Source of the DNA: Nanoarchaeota archaeon SCGC AAA011-G17
Lineage (GTDB): Archaea > Nanobdellota > Nanobdellia > SCGC-AAA011-G17
Assembly (NCBI GenBank): GCA_000402515.1
Contig: AQRL01000038.1
Location: forward strand, 1-64,000
Direction of reading: 5' to 3'
DNA: 64,000 nucleotides
Positions 48,903-58,076 of the stretch are shown here, one piece after another; within the stretch, counting starts at the first letter, position 1; each line of letters opens with the position of its first letter. The translations under genes were made by a program, and so were the position numbers. The notes beneath the pieces are model-generated. The model was not told where the DNA came from. It saw only the letters and a program-made list of their open reading frames with translations, and searched no databases.

Positions 48903-51900
48903 TTAGATTATATGCTCTTTTCCTATCTTTGCCATAACTAAGTTATGCATCCTTTGTATGAATTCCTGTTTGTCTTCTATTTTATAGATATCTGTATGCG
49001 CCTGTATTATTAAGTTGAATGCAAATGGAGAGGGTATTGTTGTATTTATTTCTTTTATTTTTATTTTTTCATCTTCAATCTGTTTCAGAACTAATTCTGC
49101 ATTATTAATGTCCATCAGGTCTTCAAAAACCTCCCTCTTTGTTTCTTTTATTAGTGAGAAATTTGGAGAGATTCTTTTTAATGCGTTCATCAAAATCATT
49201 GAAGAGACCTGCTGCCTTCCAACTCTTTTTTTATAACCCTTATACTCCCTTAAAATCATTAAAGAGCGAGTTGCTACATGCCTAAACCTTCTTGAAAGAA
49301 CCTGTGTTTTATCTATTGCCAGTTCCATTATTTTCTGCAGTTCAGATGATTTTATTTTTGAAAGGGCCTGTGTTGCCTGAATATTTGTTTCAGAAGAAAG
49401 ATAAAAACCATTGTCGTTTATTCCTATTTCAACGTCTTTGTGCTGAAACCTTGAGATTGCATAGGCTAATGCCCTTGATAATACATCATTTACCCTCCTT
49501 CCGTATAATGAATGGAAGATTACGTATTTTTTTTTGTCTCCTGCATAGCAGTATTCAATCACGATTTTTTTATCATTTGGAATCTCTTTTTTATAGAGGA
49601 ACTGCTCCCTAAAATATTCATAAATTGCATTTGCTGCATTTTCATCTATGTAGAGATAATCGAGAATGAACTTAATAATCTCCTCTTTATTTCTTTTTGC
49701 CAGCATTTTTTCTTCAACTAACCTCCTGAATTTTCCTATTTCTAATGCCAAATCAAAGGATAAAGGAAGCATTTCTGAGAACCAGGAGGGGATTGTTGGA
49801 AGTTTGCTGACTGTTGCCTGGACTTGGGCGGTCATTCCACGACTGAATAGGAAAATGTATCTATTTCCTCCCAATATGAAAACATCTCCTCTTTTTAGCT
49901 TCTCAAGAAATAATTCATCTATATGGCCTACAGTCTGCTCTCCTATTTTTACTGAGATAAAGGATTCATCTGGAATTGTTCCTATATTGGTCATGTAAAT
50001 CATTCTTGCTAGTTTTCCCTTTTTTCCAATCATGCCTGTTTCTTTGTCATACCAGATTTTTGCATAGATATGGCGGTCTTCTAGGCTTGAATATTCCCCT
50101 GATAGATATTCTATTATTTCCCTGAAGTCTGTCATTGACAAATCTTTATATGGGTAAGCCTGCCTTACTAGATTGTATAACTCTTTATAGCTAATCTGAT
50201 TTGAGATTGCTATTCCGTAGATCTGCTGGGCAAGAACATCGAGGCAGTTTTTTGGAATGTGAATCTTGTCTATTTTTTTTTCTATTGCTGATTTTAAAAG
50301 TACAGAGCACTCTACTAAATCATCCCTGTCTAATACTATAATCCTTCCTTTTGATGTTTCATGCAGCTTGTGCCCTGACCTGCCAATTCTCTGAATCGCT
50401 CGAGCTATACTTTTAGGACTTCCCAATAGAATTACTAAATCAATATAACCAATATCCAAACCTAACTCTAATGATGTACTACAAACAACTACCTTTAATT
50501 TTCCTTCCCTTAGTTTTTGCTCTATGTTAAAGCGGTGCTCTTTTGACAGAGAGCCGTGATGGGCTCCAATATTTTCTGTATAATTCTGGGGGAATTTATC
50601 TTTAAGATGATAGACTACTCTTTCTGTTGCTGAACGTGTGTTTGTGAATATCAGGGTTGTTTTATGTTGCTGTATCAAGGAATCAATTAAGTTATACATC
50701 TCGGTATGGAGCTTTTCTGGTTCAATATTAATTATGTCGGGCACTGGAGAAAGAACTTTTAGATCCATTTTTTTGATAAACTGAGAATCAACTATTTTAC
50801 ATGGTCGTGTTTTTCCATTTTCCAGTCCTACTAAGAATTGCGCTATTTCTTCTAATGGCGAAATTGTAGCTGAAAGGCCTATTCTTGTTAGTGGTTCTTT
50901 TGTTAGGGCTTGTAATCTTTCTAGAGATAGTGATAAATGAGTGCCTCGTTTCGAATCTGCTAAGGCATGAATCTCGTCTATTACCAGATATCTTGTACTT
51001 TTTAGATGTTCTATGAATTTTGTTGAGGTCAAAACAATTGCCAATGATTCCGGAGTACAAAGAAGAATATGGGGAGCTTTGTTGGACATCTTTTGCTTTT
51101 CAGATGCTGTTGTATCTCCTGTTCTTACTGCTATTCTTATCCCAAATTTCTTTTCTGCTAATTTTTCTATTTCTTCCAGTGGTGTTTTTAGATTAACTTC
51201 TATATCCCTTGTTAATGCCTTAAGCGGAGAAACGTAAACAGCGTATGTTTTGTCTTCCAACATATTATTTTCTGAGAGATTTATTAATTCATTTAGGATT
51301 GAGAGAAATGCTGTTAAGGTATTATGCAGGTATATTCCCCCATACCCTCCAACGAAATTATGTATATCTGGAACTGTTAAATCAATAACTTTTCCATTAT
51401 ATTCAAACTCCTTAATTTCTTTTACTTTAAGCCAACAAATATTTTTATTTAACAACTCGTCAATTTCTTTAAATAAACCATTTAAATTTTTATTATTAAA
51501 CTTTATAATTTTGTTTTTTAAATTTGTTAAAGCAATTTCAGTTATATAACCTGTTCTTCTTACTACTTCATAAATAGTTCCAAATTCTTTATTAAATTCT
51601 ATATCATTTTTACATAGTTTTGACAAGTTTCTAATCTTTTTGTAATCAAATTTATGTTTTAAAACACATTCTCCGTTAGATTTTTTTAGTATTTGTTTTT
51701 CTAATAAAAAATGGTTTGGATGATCTATATCTACTTCTTCTAAGAATAATTTAATATTTTTTATTTTTCTAATAATCAAGGAATAATATTCTCTTCTAGT
51801 TTTATTTATTGTATTTGAAGCATACCTTATTGGCTTGTTTATGGAGGAAAATATACCCAATGATAATAGTAAATAATTGATAATTTCAATCTTATTTTTA

Positions 51901-53201
51901 TTAGATTGATGTAAGATAATCTCTCCACCTTCTTTTGAAATTGTAGATTCCAAAGAAAAAAATACATTTAGAAAATTAGTTTTTATATCTTTCTTTGCAT
52001 CAAGAAGCCAGTTTGGTAAAGAAACATATCTTCCTCTTCCGATTTTTATTTCTAATAAATCTCTTAAAAAATAACAAAATAATGTAAAATCTACAGAATA
52101 ATCTTTTTCATTTTTTTGTTTGAACTTCACATCAAATAGTTTTTTGCTATTCTTAAAAAATTCTTTTAACAAATATTTTCTATTCTTTTGTGAAACAGCT
52201 AAGTGAGTTCCCCTTTCATAATCCCCAATAAACCCCTCTGCAAGAACAAATGATAACCACCTTGCTAACTTTATATCTACTTTTTTAGGATATCTAAAAG
52301 AGAAAGTATTATTCCCCTTGTTTTTAACAATTATCCTGTTTTTTTCAAATTTAACTTTTTTACATTCTTTTTTAAATAAATTAAATAATAATTCTTTTTT
52401 ATAATTTGTTTGCTTGTTGAATAAATTATATACCTGGCTTATTGATAATCCTATTTTATTCCCTAAGTCAGCAAAGGATGTTTTTTGTAAGGTCTTAATT
52501 TCATACAGTTCTTTGATAGTTAAATTATTAAAATTGTTAAAATTATTTGTTTTCTTTTTTAATCTTAAATAATCTTCATAAATAATGGATATTCCAGCTT
52601 TATCTTTTAAATTTTGTATTGCTAGCTTGTAATCCAGAAAAATCTCTCTCTCAGGCAATTTAATTGTTTTTGGTACAGCTATTTTATCTTCTTTTTTGAT
52701 ATCTTTTGCAGGAACCCATCCTTTTCCTTCAACGAGTAATGGATGATCTTTGCTGAGTTTTATTTCCCGACCATATTCTGTCCTTATTTTCAATAATGTA
52801 TCTTTGGTGTCTTCAAAATAAACTAATGCCTTTGTCTTTTTAATTTGATTTTCGTCCAATGAAAAACTTTTTAGAGATGATAGACTGTATAACTCTCCTG
52901 TTTTATCAATATTTGTTATTTTTTTACCTTTCTTTTTTGCTATTTCCATTAATTCTTCTGCCTTTAGCAATTTTGTACGACCATCTAACTCTAATAAAAT
53001 ATTTGTATCTGGAGTTATGCATTTTGTTGCTCCTGTTGGTGCTGATATTAGAATGTTATTTTCATTATGAATTTCCATTACGCCATATAGCTGTGGGAGT
53101 GAAAACTCCTTAAACTTTGTAAAGAACCACTGCTTTACTATTGGGTTTAGGATTTTCTCTATCTGCTCTTTTGTGTGAGGTTTTTCCAAATAGGTTATCA
53201 T
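48903..53201 (-). CDS. lhr: Lhr-type DEXH helicase containing an intein
   Basis: Large helicase-related protein for DNA repair. The host protein is ~865 aa after removal of a 567-residue intein that splits Walker A (APTGATK | T). Further motifs: YVSPLKALTRD, VRTGDT, LLCTPESLAI, DEIHALADSKRG, GLSATI, FTNTRSATERV, HHGSLSKEHR, SLELGLDIGYIDLVI, QRIGRSGH. A winged-helix/Lhr C-terminal region follows. Start ATG 53201 lies 29 nt from a TATA plus 37-bp element shared with the LAGLIDADG/AbrB gene. Operon with the PdeM-like gene. Confidence 0.95.
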   Translation of the reverse strand: MITYLEKPHTKEQIEKILNPIVKQWFFTKFKEFSLPQLYGVMEIHNENNILISAPTGATKCITPDTNILLELDGRTKLLKAEELMEIAKKKGKKITNIDKTGELYSLSSLKSFSLDENQIKKTKALVYFEDTKDTLLKIRTEYGREIKLSKDHPLLVEGKGWVPAKDIKKEDKIAVPKTIKLPEREIFLDYKLAIQNLKDKAGISIIYEDYLRLKKKTNNFNNFNNLTIKELYEIKTLQKTSFADLGNKIGLSISQVYNLFNKQTNYKKELLFNLFKKECKKVKFEKNRIIVKNKGNNTFSFRYPKKVDIKLARWLSFVLAEGFIGDYERGTHLAVSQKNRKYLLKEFFKNSKKLFDVKFKQKNEKDYSVDFTLFCYFLRDLLEIKIGRGRYVSLPNWLLDAKKDIKTNFLNVFFSLESTISKEGGEIILHQSNKNKIEIINYLLLSLGIFSSINKPIRYASNTINKTRREYYSLIIRKIKNIKLFLEEVDIDHPNHFLLEKQILKKSNGECVLKHKFDYKKIRNLSKLCKNDIEFNKEFGTIYEVVRRTGYITEIALTNLKNKIIKFNNKNLNGLFKEIDELLNKNICWLKVKEIKEFEYNGKVIDLTVPDIHNFVGGYGGIYLHNTLTAFLSILNELINLSENNMLEDKTYAVYVSPLKALTRDIEVNLKTPLEEIEKLAEKKFGIRIAVRTGDTTASEKQKMSNKAPHILLCTPESLAIVLTSTKFIEHLKSTRYLVIDEIHALADSKRGTHLSLSLERLQALTKEPLTRIGLSATISPLEEIAQFLVGLENGKTRPCKIVDSQFIKKMDLKVLSPVPDIINIEPEKLHTEMYNLIDSLIQQHKTTLIFTNTRSATERVVYHLKDKFPQNYTENIGAHHGSLSKEHRFNIEQKLREGKLKVVVCSTSLELGLDIGYIDLVILLGSPKSIARAIQRIGRSGHKLHETSKGRIIVLDRDDLVECSVLLKSAIEKKIDKIHIPKNCLDVLAQQIYGIAISNQISYKELYNLVRQAYPYKDLSMTDFREIIEYLSGEYSSLEDRHIYAKIWYDKETGMIGKKGKLARMIYMTNIGTIPDESFISVKIGEQTVGHIDELFLEKLKRGDVFILGGNRYIFLFSRGMTAQVQATVSKLPTIPSWFSEMLPLSFDLALEIGKFRRLVEEKMLAKRNKEEIIKFILDYLYIDENAANAIYEYFREQFLYKKEIPNDKKIVIEYCYAGDKKKYVIFHSLYGRRVNDVLSRALAYAISRFQHKDVEIGINDNGFYLSSETNIQATQALSKIKSSELQKIMELAIDKTQVLSRRFRHVATRSLMILREYKGYKKRVGRQQVSSMILMNALKRISPNFSLIKETKREVFEDLMDINNAELVLKQIEDEKIKIKEINTTIPSPFAFNLIIQAHTDIYKIEDKQEFIQRMHNLVMAKIGKEHII
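51321..53021 (-). other. Lhr intein (567 aa) with LAGLIDADG domain
   Basis: Starts at Cys (residue 61 of the precursor; CITPDTNILL), block B near DHPLLVEGKGWV, ends VPDIHNFVGGYGGIYLHN before Thr. Residues support class 1 splicing: Cys1, penultimate His and terminal Asn, Thr+1. The first LAGLIDADG helix LARWLSFVLAEGFIGD is good (about 52227-52265); the second (LNVFFSLESTISKEGG) is degraded, so the homing enzyme may be inactive while splicing is kept. Confidence 0.92.
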
Positions 53202-53230
53202 TATAAAATATTAATAAATTAGATTTATAA

Positions 53231-53267
53231 AGGCTACGAGGGCATGTCAAGTGTGTCAAGTGAATGG
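53231..53267 (-). promoter_or_regulatory. 37-bp upstream element of lhr, shared with the 3771 gene
   Basis: On the lhr strand it reads CCATTCACTTGACACACTTG then ACATGCCCTCGTAGCCT, with the tandem CACTTGACA 9-mer. 31 of 37 bases match 3704-3740, with no gaps. A TTATAAATC TATA box follows, and ATG is 29 nt beyond the element. Confidence 0.75.
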
Positions 53268-53319
53268 AAGATATATATTGTAGTATATACTTTAATGTCT
53301 AAAATTTCTTTTAAAAAGC

Positions 53320-54063
53320 TTACTTTTTAGATATTTTCCATAACAATTCAAAATGCTTTCTTTGAGTTTCTGCTATTTCTCTGCTTTTTATTAAAATCCC
53401 AAAAGGTTGTGAGCCCCACATTATAATTGATACTTTTTCCCCATAAATGTTTGTTGAGGAATTAGAAGTAAATTCTTTTGATAGTATCCTTGCTTCTGTA
53501 TGTTTTAGTTTATTCAGCTCTTTAACTCTTTGTCTTAAATCTTCAGATAATAAAATTTTATAGTATATTTTCTTTTTTTCTCTTATCTTATGAAATTTTG
53601 GAAGATTAAATTGTAGATGATATTGGAATGCTTCTGCTTCTATTTCTGATGCCCCTATTGTAAGAATCTCATCTTTTTGATTTAACATATCATCTAATAA
53701 TGATTTTATCCCCCTATTCCCCTTAAAAATAGTTGCTTCCTGCTCTTCTTTCTGTCTTTTTTCTTTTAATTCTGGGAGTATTTTCTTAAATTCCTCTTCC
53801 TGCTGCTTTATTTTTTCTTTTTCTTGACTAAAATAATCTAAAAATTGCTCTGGATTAGAAGCCTTGAAATATTTCCTATTTGCCTGTATTACATATGAAG
53901 CCAGACCCTTTTCTATTAACTTATTTAAAGCATCATAGACTATTTGCCTGTGCAATCTCGTTTTTTCTATAACTGCTTTTGCTGATGTTAGCCCTATTTC
54001 CAGCAATGCAAGATAAACATCAGACTCATTCTTTGTTAATCCCAACTTCTCTAGTTCTTTCAT
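53320..54063 (-). CDS. TrmB-family transcriptional regulator (2)
   Basis: Winged helix (KLGLTKNESDVYLALLEIGLTSAKAVIEKTRLHRQIVYDALNKLIEKGLASYV), coiled coil, then ATIFKGNRGIKSLLDDML and LLWKISKK ending. 247 aa. Divergent from the 173-aa gene at 54177. Close to TrmB (1) and (3) in length and end motif. A GTCAT-7-ATGAC inverted repeat lies in the divergent region. It adjoins the lhr promoter on the other side. Confidence 0.9.
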   Translation of the reverse strand: MKELEKLGLTKNESDVYLALLEIGLTSAKAVIEKTRLHRQIVYDALNKLIEKGLASYVIQANRKYFKASNPEQFLDYFSQEKEKIKQQEEEFKKILPELKEKRQKEEQEATIFKGNRGIKSLLDDMLNQKDEILTIGASEIEAEAFQYHLQFNLPKFHKIREKKKIYYKILLSEDLRQRVKELNKLKHTEARILSKEFTSNSSTNIYGEKVSIIMWGSQPFGILIKSREIAETQRKHFELLWKISKK

Positions 54064-54105
54064 AAATTTTGATTGATTTTTTGTTATATAAATCTTACTA
54101 TTATC

Positions 54106-54122
54106 GTCATTTATTTGATGAC
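54106..54122. promoter_or_regulatory. inverted repeat, candidate operator for TrmB (2)
   Basis: GTCAT and ATGAC separated by 7 nt, between divergent TrmB (2) and the 173-aa gene, near both core promoters. Confidence 0.4.
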
Positions 54123-54176
54123 AATATTTTAAATATACTATTTGTAAAAACTAGCTAGTAATGAATAAGGAAAAAA

Positions 54177-54698
54177 ATGATAGGGAAAGATGGAAGAGAT
54201 TATACCTCCACGGATGCTAAAAATGCTGAATCTAGAGGAGATTATGAAAAAGCATTTGAGATATATAAACTTGGGTGGGATAATCATGGATTAGAGCTAG
54301 CTATAAGAATAAATGATTCTAATAGGTTTAAGGAGTTTTATGATGAAGGATTGACAATAATGATGCTTGAGAGTGAATATTTAAGGGCTCTTGAAATTGC
54401 TAAGAATAATGGAGATACAAAAAGATTAAAAGAAATTTATAATGCAGGGTTAAATCATTTTAGTAATATAAGTTATTTTAATGAAGCAATAAAATTAGTT
54501 GAATTTATGGGTGATGACCCTAAAAGAGAGACTCTTTATCAAAAAGCAGAAGATGAAGCAAATCTGAGATTGAGTTCTTACGAGAAACAATTAAAAAAAA
54601 TGTTAATGAAAGTAGGAGTATGGACTAAAATAAGAGATGCTTGTAGAGAAAGAAGTAATGTTCTCGATGATTTACTTAAAATTGAGAATAAAATATAA
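54177..54698 (+). CDS. hypothetical helical-repeat protein, 173 aa
   Basis: TPR/HAT-like short helical repeats (AESRGDYEKAFEIYKLGWDN, ESEYLRALEIAKNNGDTKRLKEIYNAGLN, FNEAIKLVEFMGDD). No signal or TM. No family identified. Divergent from TrmB (2), followed 1 nt later by another unknown gene, so likely its regulated operon. Confidence 0.62.
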   Translation: MIGKDGRDYTSTDAKNAESRGDYEKAFEIYKLGWDNHGLELAIRINDSNRFKEFYDEGLTIMMLESEYLRALEIAKNNGDTKRLKEIYNAGLNHFSNISYFNEAIKLVEFMGDDPKRETLYQKAEDEANLRLSSYEKQLKKMLMKVGVWTKIRDACRERSNVLDDLLKIENKI

Positions 54699-54699
54699 A

Positions 54700-55059
54700 A
54701 TGGCATTTAAGAGATATGAACTAAAACTTGAAAATCGTATGGATGAAGTATCCTGTTTATCAGACGAGAAGAAATTATTTGATAAGCAAATTAGAGATAG
54801 TTATTCTAATTGTCAGGTAAAACTTTATCCTTCTACTTATGATATAAATGGAAATACAATAATTATGAGGGGGGAAGAAATAAGTGATGGATATGGATAT
54901 ATAGATGGTCGGCTTAGATTAACAGCATTGATTATTGGAAAATCCAAAGAAATTCTTAATGTTAAATCACGCTTGGAAAAAAAGACTTCATTTAAACTTA
55001 AAGAGTTAGAATACGATCATCGAATGAATAATCCAGAAGCTACGATAAAACCACTATAA
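54700..55059 (+). CDS. hypothetical protein, 119 aa
   Basis: ATG 54700 (MAFKRYELKLENRMDEV) is preferred; the longer frame from 54637 overlaps the previous gene. Contains a beta-rich middle (CQVKLYPSTYDINGNTIIMRG) and a charged end. No family. Same operon as the 173-aa protein. Confidence 0.58.
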   Translation: MAFKRYELKLENRMDEVSCLSDEKKLFDKQIRDSYSNCQVKLYPSTYDINGNTIIMRGEEISDGYGYIDGRLRLTALIIGKSKEILNVKSRLEKKTSFKLKELEYDHRMNNPEATIKPL

Positions 55060-55174
55060 CACAATCAACAAAATAAGATTAATAGAGAAAAGTAAGTTAT
55101 CATTTTCTTATACAAAATAGGAAGTTATTTAAGGCTGATTAGCATAATTATTAAAAAATAAATGGGGTGATAAA

Positions 55175-55438
55175 ATGGTTGGTTATGGTGGATCTTTGTT
55201 ACCATATTTCGGTCTGAGCTTTCTTATTTTTTTAGCAGTTGCCATGATATGGGAATTAATCTGGAAGGGCATTGCTCTCTGGAAGGCAGCGAGGAATAAA
55301 GATAATATATGGTTTATATTCCTTTTGGTATTAAATACATTAGGGATATTGCCGATAATATACATTGCTTTCTTTTCCAAGAAAAAGCCAGCAGTTGCTA
55401 AAACAGCTCCTGTTAAAAAGGCTAAGAGGAGAAGATAG
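55175..55438 (+). CDS. DUF5652 small membrane protein
   Basis: 87 aa, two TM helices around WELIWKGIALWKAARNKDNIWF and VLNTLGILPIIYIAFF, then a Lys/Ala/Pro-rich basic tail. This is the DUF5652 signature, frequent in DPANN archaea and candidate-phylum bacteria. Function unknown. Leader has GGGGTGATAAA before ATG. Confidence 0.85.
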   Translation: MVGYGGSLLPYFGLSFLIFLAVAMIWELIWKGIALWKAARNKDNIWFIFLLVLNTLGILPIIYIAFFSKKKPAVAKTAPVKKAKRRR

Positions 55439-55446
55439 TTTTCTTT

Positions 55447-55848
55447 TTATTTATATTTTTTAAAGAGAGTTACCAAAGAATGACCATTATATATTTTTCT
55501 TAATTTTAGTTCTGGAAAAAATTTCATTGCATCTTCATCTGCTTTTTGAGCTGATTTATATGCCCAGTGTTTTTTATTATTACATTCTTTTTTCCAGCTG
55601 CATTCTTTACATACTGAATCTATTCCTTGGACTAATCTAACCTCTAGATTAAGGTTTTCATGAAGTTTTTTGATAGTATCTCTCCAATGAAGGATTAGCT
55701 TGTCAGAATGAAAATCCTCCTTTTGCTGTCTAAATCTTTTTATATATTCTTCATCAGACAGATAGTAGAATTCTGGCTGTTTTTCATGCAGATAGAACCC
55801 ATAAATATGGTGGGGTCTAAGTTCCAAATCAATTTTTTCTTTTTTCAT
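55447..55848 (-). CDS. DUF1284 protein
   Basis: LRPHHIYGFYLHE is the LRPHH signature of DUF1284, with later conserved Cys residues (CKECSWKKEC) that may bind a metal cluster. 133 aa. Function unknown. Convergent with DUF5652 and divergent from RNase HII. Confidence 0.85.
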   Translation of the reverse strand: MKKEKIDLELRPHHIYGFYLHEKQPEFYYLSDEEYIKRFRQQKEDFHSDKLILHWRDTIKKLHENLNLEVRLVQGIDSVCKECSWKKECNNKKHWAYKSAQKADEDAMKFFPELKLRKIYNGHSLVTLFKKYK

Positions 55849-55900
55849 ATTTTTTATTTATAAAGTAAAATATATAAAGATATATGAAAGAGGTAAGTAA

Positions 55901-56557
55901 ATGTTAATCTGCGGTATTGATGAAGCTGCGAGAGGGCCTATCGTCGGTTCACTATTCATAGCAGGAGTTGTATTTGAAGAGGGAGATGTAGCTAGTCTGC
56001 AGACTGATGGTGTTAAGGATTCTAAATTACTTACACATAAGAAGAGAGAGCATCTATGCGGGATAATAAAGAAAAAGGCTGTTAGATGGAAGATAATACA
56101 AATAAAGCCTGCTGAGATTGACGAGGCTGTTGATGGAAATAATGCTCTTAATTTAAATTGGCTAGAGGCTAACAAGACTGCTGAACTGATTAATAGTTTG
56201 AAACCTGATATGGCTATTGTTGATTGCCCGAGCCCTAATATTGAGAAGTATACTGCTTATTTAAGAAAATTATTGGATAATAAAGATGTTAAATTAGTAA
56301 TTGAGCACAAGGCTGATGTTAAATATTTTCCTTGTTCTGCTGCTTCTATTATTGCTAAATGTGCAAGAGAGGATGAAGTGAAGGAGATTGAGAAAAAAAT
56401 TGGGGAGAGCATTGGAACTGGATATATGAGCAATCCTATTTGTGTTGAATTTCTTAAGAATAATTGGGAGAGGCATTCTGGCTTATTCAGGCACAGCTGG
56501 CAGCCATTTAAAGACCATAAAGCCGGGAAAAAACAGAAGAGTTTGGGTGAATTTTAG
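55901..56557 (+). CDS. rnhB: ribonuclease HII
   Basis: Removes RNA from RNA-DNA hybrids. GIDEAARGPIVGSLFIAG (D, E and RGP of RNase HII), DSKLLTHKKRE, VDCPSP with the third Asp and KADVKYFPCSAASIIAK with the fourth. 218 aa. The final codons (K-K-Q-K-S-L-G-E-F-stop) lie in a 31-bp repeat duplicated at 58807-58837. The stop overlaps TrmB (3). Confidence 0.96.
   Translation: MLICGIDEAARGPIVGSLFIAGVVFEEGDVASLQTDGVKDSKLLTHKKREHLCGIIKKKAVRWKIIQIKPAEIDEAVDGNNALNLNWLEANKTAELINSLKPDMAIVDCPSPNIEKYTAYLRKLLDNKDVKLVIEHKADVKYFPCSAASIIAKCAREDEVKEIEKKIGESIGTGYMSNPICVEFLKNNWERHSGLFRHSWQPFKDHKAGKKQKSLGEF
56527..56557 (+). repeat. left copy of 31-bp direct repeat (rnhB 3' end)
   Basis: GAAAAAACAGAAGAGTTTGG to GTGAATTTTAG; encodes the last nine codons and stop of rnhB. 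30/31 identical to 58807-58837; the only change is synonymous (GAA/GAG for Glu). Confidence 0.82.
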
Positions 56558-57306
56558 GGCTTTGCTATCTTCCATAGAAAATTGAAATACTGCTTAAAAC
56601 TTTCTGCAATTTTTTCATTCTTGATCATAAAGACAAAGGGTTTTTCTTCCCATAAAAATATATAAACATAGTCTTGAAAGATATCAATGGCTCCTGGGCT
56701 AATGTATCCCTTAGGCATATATCTTACTTCACTATATTTTTCTTTTTCTCTATCTTTCCCTAATGTTTCTTTTATAGAGTTGTCTAAGATTATTTTTAAT
56801 CTTTGTCTTTTCTGAGCACTTTTTAGATTCATATTTTTAAGAAAGAGCTGTAAGGATTTAGTTTCATACTGCTGTTCGGAAAACCCCAAGATGTGAATTG
56901 TTTCTTTATTAGGGCAATCATCTATTATTTTTTTGAATGCGGTCTTAAATCCTTCAAATCCTTCAAAAACGGCGGTGTTGGTTTTAAATTCTTTTTGGGT
57001 CTTTATTTTTTTTAATTCTGGTACTATTTCTTCAATTTGTTTTCTTCTTTCTTCTTCTTTTTCAAGAAACTTTTCTGGAGGAGAGGCATCGAAATATTTT
57101 CCATCTTTTTGGATAACATAAGTTACCAGCCCCTTAGAAATCAAGGAATTTAGAGATTCATAAACTCTAGAATTTGAGATTCCTGTCTCTTTTATTATTA
57201 ATCCGGTAGTAATATTTGGGTTTTTCAGCAGGAATAAGTAAATCGTTGCTTCATTCTTTGATAATCCTAATCTGATGAGTTTTTCTTTCATAATTTTGTT
57301 AACCAA
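56554..57306 (-). CDS. TrmB-family transcriptional regulator (3)
   Basis: Winged helix (RLGLSKNEATIYLFLLKNPNITTGLIIKETGISNSRVYESLNSLISKGLVTYV), then coiled coil and AVFEGFEGFKTAFKKII and FLWKIAKP ending. 250 aa. Divergent from the 232-aa methyltransferase gene, which with the YhhQ-like transporter is the likely target. A 7-6-7 inverted repeat lies in between. Its stop overlaps the rnhB stop. Confidence 0.9.
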   Translation of the reverse strand: MVNKIMKEKLIRLGLSKNEATIYLFLLKNPNITTGLIIKETGISNSRVYESLNSLISKGLVTYVIQKDGKYFDASPPEKFLEKEEERRKQIEEIVPELKKIKTQKEFKTNTAVFEGFEGFKTAFKKIIDDCPNKETIHILGFSEQQYETKSLQLFLKNMNLKSAQKRQRLKIILDNSIKETLGKDREKEKYSEVRYMPKGYISPGAIDIFQDYVYIFLWEEKPFVFMIKNEKIAESFKQYFNFLWKIAKP

Positions 57307-57322
57307 TATAACTATTTAAATG

Positions 57323-57342
57323 TTTCTCCTTAACGGGAGAAA
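57323..57342. promoter_or_regulatory. 7-6-7 inverted repeat, candidate operator for TrmB (3)
   Basis: TTTCTCC-TTAACG-GGAGAAA, perfect arms, in the divergent region between TrmB (3) and the methyltransferase gene. The CYCCTTA half resembles the CCCCTTA operator candidate at TrmB (1). Confidence 0.55.
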
Positions 57343-57377
57343 TAATTATTATATCTCTATTTTTATGTAGTCACTTT

Positions 57378-58076
57378 ATGATAAATACAAAACCTCAACT
57401 TTCACAAGACTTTGTGAAAATGATTAAGGGAAAGGCCAATGAAGGAACGTATAGAGTAAATGTAGATGGGATACTAATAGATGTTTTTCCTTATATATTC
57501 CCCCCAGAGTCTCCTTTCTCTGAAAGCACTCACACAGTTTATGACCATTTTGGACGATTAAATGGAAATAGGGTTTTAGATATTGGAACGGGCACAGGAA
57601 TACAAGCGATTCAAGCAACCTTAGCGGGTGCTGATGAAGTTGATGCTGTAGATATTTATGATAAGGCAGTAGAATGTGCAGATCATAATATAAATTTGAA
57701 TAGATTAGAAGGTAAAATAAACGTTTGGAAAAGTGATTTATTTAACAATGTTCCAAAGAAAGAGTATGATTTAATTATAGCTAATTTACCTATTGTTGAG
57801 GCTAAGGAAACAGATATTAGATTACATTCTTTATTTGACCCAAACTTTGCTTATCATGAAAGATTATTTCAAGATTCTCCAGCATATCTTTCAAATTCAG
57901 GAAGAATAACTCTTTGTCATGCTAATCTCCAAAATCAAGGGTTTGAAAAATTAGAAAAAATAGCCGAAAGATATGGATTTATTCCAAATATTAAAAAATC
58001 AGTTAATTCTTTAGGTTATGAATGGAGAAATTATGATTTTATAAGCACTAAATATACTGGAGATAAAAAACAATGA
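57378..58076 (+). CDS. SAM-dependent methyltransferase (HemK/PrmC-like fold)
   Basis: Class I methyltransferase: VLDIGTGTGIQAIQA (SAM site), DAVDIYDKAVECADHNI and LIIANLPIV, where HemK-type enzymes have NPPY. Substrate unknown. 232 aa. Overlaps the next gene by 4 nt. Under likely TrmB (3) control and within the region bounded by the rnhB-end repeats. Confidence 0.82.
   Translation: MINTKPQLSQDFVKMIKGKANEGTYRVNVDGILIDVFPYIFPPESPFSESTHTVYDHFGRLNGNRVLDIGTGTGIQAIQATLAGADEVDAVDIYDKAVECADHNINLNRLEGKINVWKSDLFNNVPKKEYDLIIANLPIVEAKETDIRLHSLFDPNFAYHERLFQDSPAYLSNSGRITLCHANLQNQGFEKLEKIAERYGFIPNIKKSVNSLGYEWRNYDFISTKYTGDKKQ

Noticed and set aside
53290-55174. direct repeats bounding the TrmB (2) region like those at TrmB (1) and (3)
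   Set aside because: I searched both flanks by eye and found no matching repeat of 20 bp or more, so the cassette pattern is claimed only for two of three.
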